From Deltaproteobacteria bacterium (GTDB lineage: Bacteria > Desulfobacterota > Desulfobacteria > Desulfobacterales > JAHEIW01), in assembly GCA_024639185.1 (NCBI GenBank), contig JAHEIW010000017.1:1-53144 (forward strand): a stretch of DNA of 53,144 nt, read 5' to 3'. Made by a program: the position numbers and the translations under genes. Below are positions 1 to 8,652 of the stretch, in pieces (the stretch's first letter is position 1; each line of letters begins with the position of its first letter). The notes beneath the pieces are model-generated. The model saw only the letters and a list, made by a program, of their open reading frames with translations. It ran no database searches and was not told the DNA's origin.

Positions 1-179
1 CGGATCTCTTCGTCCTTCTGATAGCCTTTGCCTCGTCGCATGGCCACCCGATCCCTTTCGATGACATTCACAAACACCACATGCTCCAGCGCGCTTTTTC
101 TCATGCTCAGCAGCGACCGTACAGCGTCAAAACCCAATTCCTCAAACTTGGTCACAAAAAGAAGTTTTTTAATTTCCAT
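1..179 (-). CDS. Universal stress protein (UspA family), N-terminal part only
   Basis: The start codon is at 179 and the frame is open to the window edge, giving about 59 residues beginning MEIKKLLFVTKFEELG. This matches the first beta strand and helix of UspA-type nucleotide-binding folds (hydrophobic strand, then helix, then HVVFVNVIE as the second strand). The rest lies beyond position 1. It is followed on the same strand by nothing in this window and preceded by a single-domain receiver 44 bp upstream, so the two may be co-transcribed. Family assignment rests on a short stretch; the strand pattern is convincing but no ATP-binding motif is visible in the part present. Confidence 0.7.
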   Translation of the reverse strand, partial: MEIKKLLFVTKFEELGFDAVRSLLSMRKSALEHVVFVNVIERDRVAMRRGKGYQKDEEI

Positions 180-223
180 GCTAAAGGTACCTCTTACCGG
201 GATTTTCAAATATAAAAAGGAAT

Positions 224-616
224 TCAGCCCAGCACTTTTTTGATCACATCCGCCAGTTCATCGGGTTCCACCGGTTTTTCAAGATAGATCTCCGGCTCCG
301 GTATTTCCGCACCACCAAATTCGGTCAGGGCCTTTTGCGATCGCATAAACGTCTTTTTGGCAATCCCGGAAAGGATGATGATTTTAACGTCCTTTAGAGC
401 TTTTGACGTTTTCAACTCCCGGTACAATCGTACCCCGCTCTGGCGCGGCATTAACACATCGAGGATAACCAGGTCCGGTTTTTCGGCTTTGATCTTTTTA
501 AGACCGCTTTCACCATCTTCCGCCTCCAGGGGCGTGTAGCCGTTTTCCTCGAGGACCGTAACGCTAAACAACCGCACATCCGGATCATCGTCTACGACCA
601 GAACTTTTTTACTCAT
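224..616 (-). CDS. Single-domain response regulator
   Basis: A 130-residue stand-alone receiver domain. The acidic pocket is D9-D11 in LVVDDDPDVR, the predicted phospho-acceptor is D53 in LVILDVLMP, and the conserved lysine is K114 in YLEKP. There is no output domain, so it probably acts as a phosphate shuttle or by protein contact. It lies upstream of the UspA-like gene and about 220 bp downstream of the kinase operon at 840-4896, separated from it by an inverted-repeat element, so co-regulation with that operon is possible but not shown. The insertion between the fourth strand and K114 (AEIPEPEIYLEKP) is slightly longer than usual. Confidence 0.9.
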   Translation of the reverse strand: MSKKVLVVDDDPDVRLFSVTVLEENGYTPLEAEDGESGLKKIKAEKPDLVILDVLMPRQSGVRLYRELKTSKALKDVKIIILSGIAKKTFMRSQKALTEFGGAEIPEPEIYLEKPVEPDELADVIKKVLG

Positions 617-651
617 AGTATGGTTCCTCCTTCGTAACCGGGTTGAAACCC

Positions 652-796
652 GGTTTCAGGTTCCAAGGTTCAGGGTTCAGAGGTTCAGGGTTTCAAATCT
701 AAAGCACCAGGCTTCCTTATCGATATTCGGCGCTAATCTGTTACTGTTCTTTAACCTCTGAACCTTTCAACGTTGAACCTTTGAACCCGGTGACAG
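652..796. repeat. Word-reiterated inverted repeat, site 1 (word GGTTCA)
   Basis: Left arm 652-698 is a run of variants of GGTTCAGG and GGTTTCA. The right arm, 750-796, read on the other strand gives the same words (GGGTTCAAA, GGTTCAACG, GGTTCAGA). The arms are separated by about 50 bp of ordinary sequence. No open frame crosses it. It lies between two minus-strand signalling genes and could fold into a long imperfect hairpin in the transcript. It shares its architecture, but not its word, with seven other sites in the window. Confidence 0.7.
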
Positions 797-839
797 ACAC
801 CTTTAAGCAAGTATCACCAACCAATGAACAGAAATTATA

Positions 840-2363
840 TCAATTGCCTTTATTGGACAGGTTATAAGGTATTCGCACAGAAAAGGTTGTCCCTTTGCCG
901 GGCTGGGAGCTCACGTCAATGCTGCCGTTGTGTTCTTCAATCAACTTGCGCGTGACCATCAAACCCAGTCCGGTTCCACGGTGGCCCTTGGTGCTGAAAA
1001 AAGACGTAAATAGTTTTTTGACAACCGCTTCATCCATGCCAAGACCGTTGTCGCTGATCTCAAATTGGATAACATTATCTTTTTCGTGGCCTGTTTTCAA
1101 GCCAACCTGAAAGTTTTTACTGGTATCTTCATCAAACAGGCAGGCGTCCACCGCATTGGTCATCAAATTCAATAAAATTTCATGTACACTGTTGGGGTCC
1201 AATAAGACCTCACCAATTGAAGCGTCAAAATCCCTGATCAGTTTGACCTTGTTTTCGCGAGCCTTGTCTGCAACCAGTGTGCATACGTCCTCGGCGATCT
1301 GATTGGGCAAACAGGCTTCGAACTCCGGCTCGCGCGTCTTGGAGTAGGATAGCAGATCCATCACCAGATTCGAGGTTCGGCCGATATTGCGCTTGATCAT
1401 ATCCCAGCCTTTTTTAAGCTTTTCGGATTCATCCTTTTGGATGCCGATATCCACCAGATAGCTGCCGCCCTTGAGACCGTGTAAAATATTTTTAATCCCG
1501 TGCGCCAGACCGGCAACCGTCTGACCCACAGCGGCCAGGCGCTCGGAGTTGAGCAATTCTTTTTCAAGTCGCTTGATTTCCCTTAAATCCTGAAAAAAGG
1601 CCACGGTGCCCACCGGCCGGTCGCCTTCCAGCAAAATAGTGCTTGAAGACCGTACCGGAATCTGTGCTCCATCCTTGCAGATAATCGTCATTTCTTTCCA
1701 GGCCAGATTTTTGATATTATTTTTCCCATTTAATGCCGCCTGAAGATCAGCGACCAGCTGCCCCGGAAACAAGTCGTCGGCCTTCATTTTATTGATGGTT
1801 TCAGCCGGACTGTAACCGAAAATCTGCCTGGCAGTGGGATTATAAATAACGATTTTTAAATCCCTGTCTGTGGCGACGATGCCATCGTTTGAGCTGCGAA
1901 TCAGATTGATCTGAAAATTCGACCGGCGGCGCACCTCCCGGGTGGCTTCCGCGACCTTTCTTTCAAGATCAGTGGTGTATTCTTTGAGCTGTTGCCGGAT
2001 ATCAAATTTTTCTCTGGCGCGGCTGAGCGCAATCGAAAGAGCCTCATCTCTGACCGGCTTGTTGATAAAATCCGAGGCTCCGTGTTTAAGCGCTTCAATG
2101 GCATTTTCAATGTCACCGTGGCCGGTGATGATGATCACTTCGGTATCGGCATTGAGCGCTTTAATTTTTTTAAGAACTTCAATACCGTCCATACCCGGCA
2201 TTTTAATATCGGTGATGACGATATCCGGTGTTTCTTTTTCAAAAGCAGCAACACCTTCGGTGCCGTTGGCAGCGGTGACCACATCATAGCCGTCGGCTTT
2301 CAGGGACATAGACAGAACCCGCAGAATGTCGGGTTCATCGTCGATAAGTAATAATTTATCCAT
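840..2363 (-). CDS. Receiver-PAS-histidine kinase (hybrid two-component protein)
   Basis: A 507-residue cytoplasmic signalling protein with no membrane segment. Order of parts: receiver domain (1-120; pocket D8-D9, phospho-acceptor D52 in VITDIKMP, K102); a coiled-coil linker (about 120-150); a PAS domain (150-265); HisKA with H288 in AGLAHGIKN; and a HATPase domain with N box around 391-408, G1 box DNGLGMD at 438 and G2 box RGTGLGL at 462. An N-terminal receiver feeding a kinase is typical of relay proteins that take phosphate from an upstream kinase. The gene lies 7 bp downstream of the Rossmann-PAS-GAF kinase, which is the likely upstream partner. No partner output regulator is adjacent except the small receiver at 224-616. 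Confidence 0.92.
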   Translation of the reverse strand: MDKLLLIDDEPDILRVLSMSLKADGYDVVTAANGTEGVAAFEKETPDIVITDIKMPGMDGIEVLKKIKALNADTEVIIITGHGDIENAIEALKHGASDFINKPVRDEALSIALSRAREKFDIRQQLKEYTTDLERKVAEATREVRRRSNFQINLIRSSNDGIVATDRDLKIVIYNPTARQIFGYSPAETINKMKADDLFPGQLVADLQAALNGKNNIKNLAWKEMTIICKDGAQIPVRSSSTILLEGDRPVGTVAFFQDLREIKRLEKELLNSERLAAVGQTVAGLAHGIKNILHGLKGGSYLVDIGIQKDESEKLKKGWDMIKRNIGRTSNLVMDLLSYSKTREPEFEACLPNQIAEDVCTLVADKARENKVKLIRDFDASIGEVLLDPNSVHEILLNLMTNAVDACLFDEDTSKNFQVGLKTGHEKDNVIQFEISDNGLGMDEAVVKKLFTSFFSTKGHRGTGLGLMVTRKLIEEHNGSIDVSSQPGKGTTFSVRIPYNLSNKGN

Positions 2364-2370
2364 TGCTCAT

Positions 2371-4896
2371 TTATCGTTCAGATGCATGCGGAAATTTTAG
2401 GGTAAAGGTCGTGCCTTTGCCGACCTCACTTTCGATATCAATAGACCCTTTGTAATCCTGGATGATCCCGTAACTGATACTGACGCCCAACCCGGTGCCC
2501 TTGCCGACTTTTTTGGTGGTATAAAAAGGTTCAAAAATTTTATTTTTAACCTCTTCACTCATCCCGATGCCGGTATCGGTCACCTTAACACAAACCCAGC
2601 CATTTTCAGCAAAAGATTTGATCGTCAGATGTTTTGCTTTATCGCTGATATCCGGCCGGTCATCTTTTTCGTCCATGGCATCAATGGCGTTGGACACCAG
2701 GTTGATAAACACCTGCTCCAGGCGGTTATGCTCGGCCAGAATCTCCGGAATGTCCGTGTCCAGATCCAGCGTGACGTCAACATCGTGAACTTTCAATTGA
2801 TGCCCCAGAACTTTAAACACATCGTTAATGGGGTCGTTGATGTCCACCCGTGAGCGCACCGGCTCGGATTGGCGCGCAAAGTCCCGTACGTGTTTAATCA
2901 CCCCGCTGGCGCGCTCGACGTTGGCGACAATATCATTGGCCATGGAGCGCATATCGTCATCTTCGATCTTTTGGCCGCGATTAAGCATTTTAAGAAAAAA
3001 ATCGGCACACACCTGGATCACATTCAGGGGTTGATTGATTTCATGGGCCATACCCGCGGCCATCACACCCAGAGTGGTCATTTTACCGGCCTGAATCAAC
3101 TGGGTTTCTTTCTCAATCACTTCGGTCATATCGGTGGTGGCGGCTACAATCACATCCGCTTCGCCGTATTTGGCATAACTCATATTGATATTCACAAAAA
3201 ACGGCTCGCCGCCTTTGCGATAATGCTGCTTTTTGCTAAACAACAATGATCTGTCCTCAGAAAGGTGGCTCAGACCTTTGGCCAGCTCTTCATCGTTTTC
3301 ATCCCCCAGCTTCAAAAACAGGATTCCCAACAACTCTTCTCTTGAATAGCCATAGCTGTCCTGGGCTCGCTGGTTCATATCCAGAATTTCAAAAGTGCGG
3401 CTGTTCAGGATAAAAATCGGATGCGGATCGCTGTTAAACAGGGTGCGATATTTTTCTTCTGATTTGATATATTGATCCTGCAACGTCGCATTTTCAATGG
3501 CGGCCCCGATGCGGTTGCCGATCAACTCCAGCACATTTTTAAGGTCCCGGGTAAAGTGGCCGGGATTTTTGCTGCCGATCCGGATGACACCGAATGCACC
3601 CCGCTCCTTGCTGCTGATGGGTATGTAGGCCAACGAAACAAGCTTTTCGTCTTCCAAAAGACAGATTTCATCCGGGCAGTCATCGGGCAGATCCTCGTAA
3701 ATCATAAATTCATTGGAGTCGGCCACTCGCTGAATGACGCTATTCTCATCAGCCGCACGGATTTTTTGGTATACCTCTTCGGACAGGCCCTGGCAGTATC
3801 GCAGATGAAATTTGCCGTCATCTTCCATTAAATAAATGCAAAGCCCGTCGGCAGCTAAAAATTCCATGACCTCCTGAACGGATTGGTTGATTCTCTGATC
3901 CAGGTCCTCAGGCGCGTTCAGCGCTGTATAAATCGAGCACAGTGTGGTCAACTCCCGGGTGTGCAGTTCGCGCTCTTCTTCAGCCTTTTTATCTTCGGTC
4001 TTGTCCCAGAGCGTCTCAATGGCACCGACAATGGTTCCATCCGGCGCTTTAATGGGGGCTGCCGTAAACCAGCACCATTTGCCGCTTTCACCCATACGGG
4101 GAAAAAACACTTCGGCTTCATAGGCCTCTTCGATCAATGCGGATTTGCGCCATTGCTCGCCGTAGAGTTTTTTAATTTCATCTTCGCCGATTTGATCCAG
4201 AATGACGTCTGCCATGGTGGGCCGTTCTTCCCCCCAAAAAGGGGTCGACGGTCGGGTGGTGCCCACAATCGACTCGGCCTTGGTCCCGGTGACCATTTCC
4301 ATGGCTTTGTTCCAGTGGGTGACGACATGATCTTTATTGAGCACAAAGGTGGGGATGGTACTGCCTTCGATGATTTGAGACAGGGCTCTTTCGCTTTTGA
4401 TTAATCCTTTTTCGATCTCAACATAGCGTTCGCCGCGCTCTCTGATAACCTCTGCCAGACGGTCAGCAAAGCGCTCAAACAACCGATCGATTTCCCCGGC
4501 ATCGAAGTTATTTTTGCGTAGCTCTTTAAGTGCGATTCTCTTTTCGGCTTCCACCTGCAGCGCGCTCCAGACGGTGCGGGCCGTAACGTGATCAATAAGC
4601 TCAACATTATCAGGTTTTTTCTTTTTGAGAATGCCCGCCAGCTCGTTGTTGTCAGTCAGTTCCAACAGGATCTGCAATTCTTTGAGTGCATAAATCTCAC
4701 GGTAGTCAGTGGTGGTAAAGACCCCCTTGCCTTTGGCATAGACCCAACCTTCCGCCTGTGGGTTGATGTCGGCAACCCCTAATATGGACGGGTGGCTATC
4801 GTCAAATGTCTCATTGAAAAGCAATTGGAGCAGCTTTTTGCAAAAATTGCCGCCACCTATAATGGCGATATTGGATTTGAGCAGTTTGTCTAACAC
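2371..4896 (-). CDS. Sensor histidine kinase with N-terminal Rossmann (NAD-binding-like) domain, PAS-GAF-PAS
   Basis: About 841 residues from a GTG at 4896, preceded by AGAGAGG four bases upstream. The frame extends to a GTG at 4944, but that codon lies inside an inverted repeat, so the shorter start is preferred. Order (from 4896): Rossmann-like domain with glycine loop IIGGGNFCKKLL (about 5-110); helical linker; PAS (about 170-300) with a W-C-W-F core; GAF (about 315-475); second PAS (480-595); HisKA with H618 in AGMAHEINQPL; HATPase with G1 VTDTGIGMS and G2 GKGTGLGV. The N-terminal fold resembles the nucleotide-binding half of homoserine dehydrogenase-type enzymes, but no catalytic domain follows, so it is probably a redox or nucleotide sensor (inference). 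It has no membrane segments and shares an operon with the receiver-kinase downstream. Confidence 0.9.
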   Translation of the reverse strand: MLDKLLKSNIAIIGGGNFCKKLLQLLFNETFDDSHPSILGVADINPQAEGWVYAKGKGVFTTTDYREIYALKELQILLELTDNNELAGILKKKKPDNVELIDHVTARTVWSALQVEAEKRIALKELRKNNFDAGEIDRLFERFADRLAEVIRERGERYVEIEKGLIKSERALSQIIEGSTIPTFVLNKDHVVTHWNKAMEMVTGTKAESIVGTTRPSTPFWGEERPTMADVILDQIGEDEIKKLYGEQWRKSALIEEAYEAEVFFPRMGESGKWCWFTAAPIKAPDGTIVGAIETLWDKTEDKKAEEERELHTRELTTLCSIYTALNAPEDLDQRINQSVQEVMEFLAADGLCIYLMEDDGKFHLRYCQGLSEEVYQKIRAADENSVIQRVADSNEFMIYEDLPDDCPDEICLLEDEKLVSLAYIPISSKERGAFGVIRIGSKNPGHFTRDLKNVLELIGNRIGAAIENATLQDQYIKSEEKYRTLFNSDPHPIFILNSRTFEILDMNQRAQDSYGYSREELLGILFLKLGDENDEELAKGLSHLSEDRSLLFSKKQHYRKGGEPFFVNINMSYAKYGEADVIVAATTDMTEVIEKETQLIQAGKMTTLGVMAAGMAHEINQPLNVIQVCADFFLKMLNRGQKIEDDDMRSMANDIVANVERASGVIKHVRDFARQSEPVRSRVDINDPINDVFKVLGHQLKVHDVDVTLDLDTDIPEILAEHNRLEQVFINLVSNAIDAMDEKDDRPDISDKAKHLTIKSFAENGWVCVKVTDTGIGMSEEVKNKIFEPFYTTKKVGKGTGLGVSISYGIIQDYKGSIDIESEVGKGTTFTLKFPHASER

Positions 4897-4932
4897 GCAA
4901 CCTCTCTGTATTTTCAAGCTCTCATTTTCACC

Positions 4933-4992
4933 TCGAAGAGCCACGAAGGCTTTTGATATTTTTTATTCGTTTCCTTCGTGTGCTTCGTGGTA
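4933..4992. repeat. Word-reiterated inverted repeat, site 2 (word CACGAAGG)
   Basis: Left arm 4933-4950 contains CGAAG and CCACGAAGG. The right arm, about 4972-4992, read on the other strand, gives CCACGAAGCACACGAAGG. An AT-rich loop separates them. The element sits between the antiporter stop-side region and the kinase start, and overlaps the upstream alternative start of the kinase. This is the shortest of the eight sites. Confidence 0.6.
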
Positions 4993-5008
4993 AAAAAATT
5001 ACATCTTC

Positions 5009-6571
5009 CTAAAAGAACACCAGCGTTACGATGACAAAAGTGGGAATCAGATATATGAGCGAATATTTAATAATATAGCCGAAAAAGCTTGGCATCGGTG
5101 TTCCGGCTTCTTCGGAAATCGAGCGCACCATAAAGTTGGGCGCATTGCCGATATAACTGCAGGCACCGAAAAAAACCGCACCGGCGGAAATGGCTTTCAG
5201 GAAAATCGCATTTTCGGTCATCAACAGCGGCACTGCCTGGGCCTCTGAAGCACCGGGATAAAATGCGCCCAGGGCACTATTAAAAAAGGTCAGGTAGGTC
5301 GGGGCATTATCAAGAAAGCTCGACAGACCACCGGTGACCCAGAAATAATGCACTGGCTGGGTGACACCGTTTACTAAAAATGCCAGGGCGCCTTCAGAGC
5401 CGGCTTTTAAAATCAGCAGACAGGGAATCATGGTGACAAATATGCCGATAAACAAATAGGCGACTTCAATAATTGGAAACCAGGTAAAATCATTATCATC
5501 CCGAATCTTTATGGGTGTGGTCACCAGCGACAGAACACCCATGAGTATCAGCAGGCCATCTCTGACCCAATCCTGCACAGCCCGGTGGATGCCCAGGGTA
5601 TTCACCTCGCCCCAATCCACGATGCCGCTCATCAGAACCGCTCCAACAATACCGGCTAAAAAAATAAAATTGCGGATGCCTTCGAGTTTGAGTGGTTGAT
5701 CAACATCTTCTGCTTCGGGCGGGCAAACCGCCTCCTTGCGATAATGATAGGTATCTAAGATAAAATAGATCACCAGCAGGATGATGGCAACCAACACCAT
5801 GTGGGGCATGATCTTGAAGGTCCAGAAAAAGGATACGCCATGCAAGAAACCCAAAAACAGCGGCGGATCGCCCAATGGTGTTAAGGAGCCACCGACATTG
5901 GCTACCAGGAAGATGAAAAATACCACCATAAAGGTGCGGTTTTTTCTATAATTGTTGGCTCGCAGAAACGGGCGGATCAGCAACATGGCAGCGCCGGTGG
6001 TCCCCATCCAGGAAGCCAGCAAGGTGCCGATGATCAAGATGGACACATTGACCAGCGGGGTTCCGCGCAGGGTCCCGCGCAATAAAATGCCGCCGGAAAC
6101 CGTGTATAGTGACCACAGCAAAATGATAAAGGGCACATAGTCGGCCAGAATGATATGTAAGATCTCATACAGCGCCGCGCCTTTGAATACGATCAGAAAC
6201 GGAATGGCCAGTGTGGCAGCCCAGAATCCGGAAATTTTACCGAAATGATGGTGCCAGAAATCCGGTAAGATCAGTGGGAACAGCGCAATGGACAGCAAAA
6301 TGCAGGCAAAGGGGATGCAGCTCCACAGAGGCAAATATTTACCGATATTTTCATGCCCATGATGGGCGTCGTCTTGTTGATGGGATGTTGTCGTATTGTG
6401 AGGATCTTGCTGGTCTGAAGGGCTATCGATGCGTTCGGACGATCCGGTTGTCGCGGGTTCTGCATGTTTGGGTTGCGAGGCGCTGGCCACGCCAACGGCA
6501 AAGAAAAAAATAATTGAAAATAAAAATAGGAGTCGGAAAACAGCCGTCTTACCTCTCAGCATTTTCATCAA
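5009..6571 (-). CDS. NhaD-like sodium:proton antiporter (ion transporter superfamily)
   Basis: A 520-residue membrane protein with about a dozen hydrophobic segments. It begins with a cleavable-looking signal (hydrophobic 12-31, then A-S-A-S), followed by a Ser/Thr/His-rich periplasmic stretch with clustered histidines (about 60-75) before the first transporter helix. Recognisable NhaD/ArsB-superfamily elements are LVANVGGSLTPLGDPP in the middle and LSSFLDNAPTYLTFFN plus SYIGNAPNFM near the C-terminus, which form the helix-break ion-binding regions. The family exports Na+ (or Li+) in exchange for H+ at the inner membrane. The His-rich leader could sense pH or metal (inference). It is a single gene with no obvious operon partner. 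Confidence 0.85.
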   Translation of the reverse strand: MMKMLRGKTAVFRLLFLFSIIFFFAVGVASASQPKHAEPATTGSSERIDSPSDQQDPHNTTTSHQQDDAHHGHENIGKYLPLWSCIPFACILLSIALFPLILPDFWHHHFGKISGFWAATLAIPFLIVFKGAALYEILHIILADYVPFIILLWSLYTVSGGILLRGTLRGTPLVNVSILIIGTLLASWMGTTGAAMLLIRPFLRANNYRKNRTFMVVFFIFLVANVGGSLTPLGDPPLFLGFLHGVSFFWTFKIMPHMVLVAIILLVIYFILDTYHYRKEAVCPPEAEDVDQPLKLEGIRNFIFLAGIVGAVLMSGIVDWGEVNTLGIHRAVQDWVRDGLLILMGVLSLVTTPIKIRDDNDFTWFPIIEVAYLFIGIFVTMIPCLLILKAGSEGALAFLVNGVTQPVHYFWVTGGLSSFLDNAPTYLTFFNSALGAFYPGASEAQAVPLLMTENAIFLKAISAGAVFFGACSYIGNAPNFMVRSISEEAGTPMPSFFGYIIKYSLIYLIPTFVIVTLVFF

Positions 6572-6805
6572 GATCTTTCCCCGCTGTCTAAATCGTGATC
6601 GTTATATTATCTGAATAATATGTTTGGCCCGGCCATTTAACGTCTTTAAGCGCTCACAACCATTGGTGTTATGTAAACGCTGATGGAATCTTATTGCCGG
6701 CTAAATATCACTTTCCTTGATGAATTGTTCTTGATGGATAATTGCAGATACCTGCTGATCTGAAGATTTTACGATATCAAAGTCTTTGATGTTTTAAAAC
6801 TATTT

Positions 6806-7699
6806 TTAAATAGTTGAGCCCGTCAGGCTGACACGATATTTTCGTATATAATCTTCCGGATGGTAAGACAATTTGGCCTTGCGCAACCCTTCGTCATTTA
6901 AATCCTGTTCCCGATTGACAAACGTATACTGTGCAGCAGCATTAGCCAAAAACAATTGATTGACGGCCTGGTAGATCCCTTTGTACTGGGTATCTCCTTT
7001 CTCAAAATGAATCAACAGCATGTCATGGGTTAACGGCTCGGCGACCGTATAGGCGACCATGGAATCTTCCACCATCAAGGCACCGCCGAACAAACCGGCC
7101 AGCTGCTTCCATTGTTTTAGAATTTTGAAAATAGCACGATTTTCAGCAGAGAGAATATCCGATGATTCGCAATCGCGCCAGGTGCACCAGTCGGTTTGCA
7201 TGGCCATGGCCTGCTCCACCATTTCGGCCCCGAACGGAAGGTAGGTAAAATCGTACTTGCGGTTGAATTGATTGACCAGGTTCTTTTTTTTATGATAGCG
7301 TTTACCTTTGAGCTCGATTAAATCTGCCACCCGATAAAGATAATCCCAGTTGCCCCTTTCTTCTTCAACCTGGACGTCCTGCGCGACTTTATCACGCCAC
7401 AGATTGGCCAGCATTTCCGGAACCCGAGTAAACGCCGAATTCATCGGGGGATTGTTATTCAATCGGCGTTGCCAGTCAACCGCATCCCATGATCCGACAG
7501 GCGCCCACAGGTATTCTTCGGGCCGGCTTTGACGGATCCAGACCAGTTTTTCATCCCAGGCCCAGCTTAACCCGTATTCTTCGGACCAGCCCCATATATT
7601 TAAAAAGCTATAATCGGATGCAATCTGGGGACATTGCGCCAGAATGGCCAGGTATTCTTCCTGCCGGTCAAGACTGATGGGTTCAAAGTGGAGGCTCAT
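6806..7699 (-). CDS. DUF2156 / GNAT-like domain protein
   Basis: A 297-residue protein that looks like the DUF2156 family, whose C-terminal acyltransferase fold is shared with the lysyl-phosphatidylglycerol synthase MprF and FemX-type aminoacyl transferases. Visible signs: the N-terminal motif DYSFLNIWGW (about 29-38), the central KKKNLVNQFNRKYDF (about 137-151) which is the typical K-x-x-N-x-F segment of this family, and HFEKGDTQYKGIYQAVNQ near the C-terminus, resembling the second GNAT half. There is no membrane segment, so it lacks the flippase part of MprF. Substrate is unknown. It is flanked by non-coding stretches, so it is probably monocistronic. Confidence 0.75.
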   Translation of the reverse strand: MSLHFEPISLDRQEEYLAILAQCPQIASDYSFLNIWGWSEEYGLSWAWDEKLVWIRQSRPEEYLWAPVGSWDAVDWQRRLNNNPPMNSAFTRVPEMLANLWRDKVAQDVQVEEERGNWDYLYRVADLIELKGKRYHKKKNLVNQFNRKYDFTYLPFGAEMVEQAMAMQTDWCTWRDCESSDILSAENRAIFKILKQWKQLAGLFGGALMVEDSMVAYTVAEPLTHDMLLIHFEKGDTQYKGIYQAVNQLFLANAAAQYTFVNREQDLNDEGLRKAKLSYHPEDYIRKYRVSLTGSTI

Positions 7700-7773
7700 A
7701 TGTCAATTATATTTTTTGGGCTTCGGTTTAAGAATGAGGTGCAACGATCAGCACTCAGTCGTCAACAGTTATA

Positions 7774-7853
7774 TTGGTTTGATTGGTTTAATTCGTTGAA
7801 TTGGTTCGGTTTAACCAACCCAACCAATAAAACCATTTAAACGAATCAAACAG
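7774..7853. repeat. Word-reiterated inverted repeat, site 3 (word TTGGTT)
   Basis: The left half is a run of TTGGTTTGA, TTGGTTTAATT and TTGGTTCGGTT words. The right half is the complementary series (AACCAACC, CAACCAATAAAACC, CGAATCAAAC). The two halves meet almost without a loop. It lies between two minus-strand genes and carries no open frame. Confidence 0.65.
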
Positions 7854-7885
7854 ATATTTGAACACTGAACCATTTTGACTTGCAT

Positions 7886-8479
7886 TTAGCTATCAATGGC
7901 TGACGTGAATGCTTTGCCAGTTTCGTATGCCTCATCAAGATACTCGGGATGTTTTAAAACATCATCCTGAAAATCGAGCTGACGGTATAAAAGCGATTTC
8001 CAGAGAGCCATATCGAGGACATCAAAGAAATATTTTACGGTCAGCAGTATGCCATCAAAAAGCTTTTTGCCCTTGGTGGCGCCCACGGAGATAAACAGTC
8101 CTTTGCGGGTGTTGGTTTGTTGTTCGGGAGATGTTTTTTCGACCCAGTATTTCTTGACCCACAGGGACTGAAAACGATCCATCAAGATTTTAGTGTGGGA
8201 GCTGACCGCATAAAAAAAGACCGGTGATGCCAGCATCAGCCCCTGGGCATCTAAGATTTTATCACGCACCCCCTGAAAATCATCTTTGATGGCACAATCG
8301 CCGGCTTTCAGGCAACCGTAAATTTCAAGGCAGGGTGATAGTTTAAGATCCCGCAGCACAATCTCTTCGACATCCGCTCCGGCATCCCGGGCGCCTTCAA
8401 CCGCTTTTTTTAGCAGAGTGGCGGTATTGCCCTTGCGTCGCGGACTGCCGTAGAGGGCGATTATTTTAGGATGTTCCAA
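7886..8479 (-). CDS. Flavodoxin-fold NAD(P)H-dependent FMN reductase family protein
   Basis: A 197-residue protein with the FMN-phosphate loop GSPRRKGNT at residues 11-19 and the ASPVFFYAVSSHTKILMDR region (about 89-107) typical of NADPH-dependent FMN reductases and iron-sulfur flavoproteins. Three cysteines, C50, C56 and C62, sit in the loop where iron-sulfur flavoproteins bind their cluster, but the spacing (five residues between each) does not match the compact CX2CX2C motif, so a cluster is uncertain. The likely role is electron transfer or reduction of a small molecule with bound FMN. No neighbour suggests a specific substrate. Confidence 0.8.
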   Translation of the reverse strand: MEHPKIIALYGSPRRKGNTATLLKKAVEGARDAGADVEEIVLRDLKLSPCLEIYGCLKAGDCAIKDDFQGVRDKILDAQGLMLASPVFFYAVSSHTKILMDRFQSLWVKKYWVEKTSPEQQTNTRKGLFISVGATKGKKLFDGILLTVKYFFDVLDMALWKSLLYRQLDFQDDVLKHPEYLDEAYETGKAFTSAIDS

Positions 8480-8525
8480 ATCGTATCCTTTTTCTTTTTT
8501 ATTTTTTTATAGATAAATATCAATA

Positions 8526-8652
8526 AGTGACTAAAGTGATCTAAAGTTGGAAGTGACTAAAGTTATGGAGTCGCTGCGCTCCATCTCTATATAAAAACGA
8601 TATAATTCATTAACTTTAGTCACCTTAGATCACTTTAGGCATTTTGGGCACT
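8526..8652. repeat. Word-reiterated inverted repeat, site 4 (word GTGACTAAAGT)
   Basis: Left arm 8526-8564 reads AGTGACTAAAGTGATCTAAAG followed by a second GTGACTAAAGTTA. Right arm 8610-8652, on the other strand, gives CCTAAAGTGATCTAAGG and GTGACTAAAGTTAA. Between them is a small perfect stem GGAG/CTCC around 8567-8582. The right arm reaches the stop codon of the exonuclease gene, so it would form the 3' end structure of that transcript. Confidence 0.7.

Noticed and set aside
6776..6790. Small palindrome ATCAAAGTCTTTGAT after the DUF2156 gene
   Set aside because: It has a one-base centre and no T-tract, so it is neither a good terminator nor a convincing operator.
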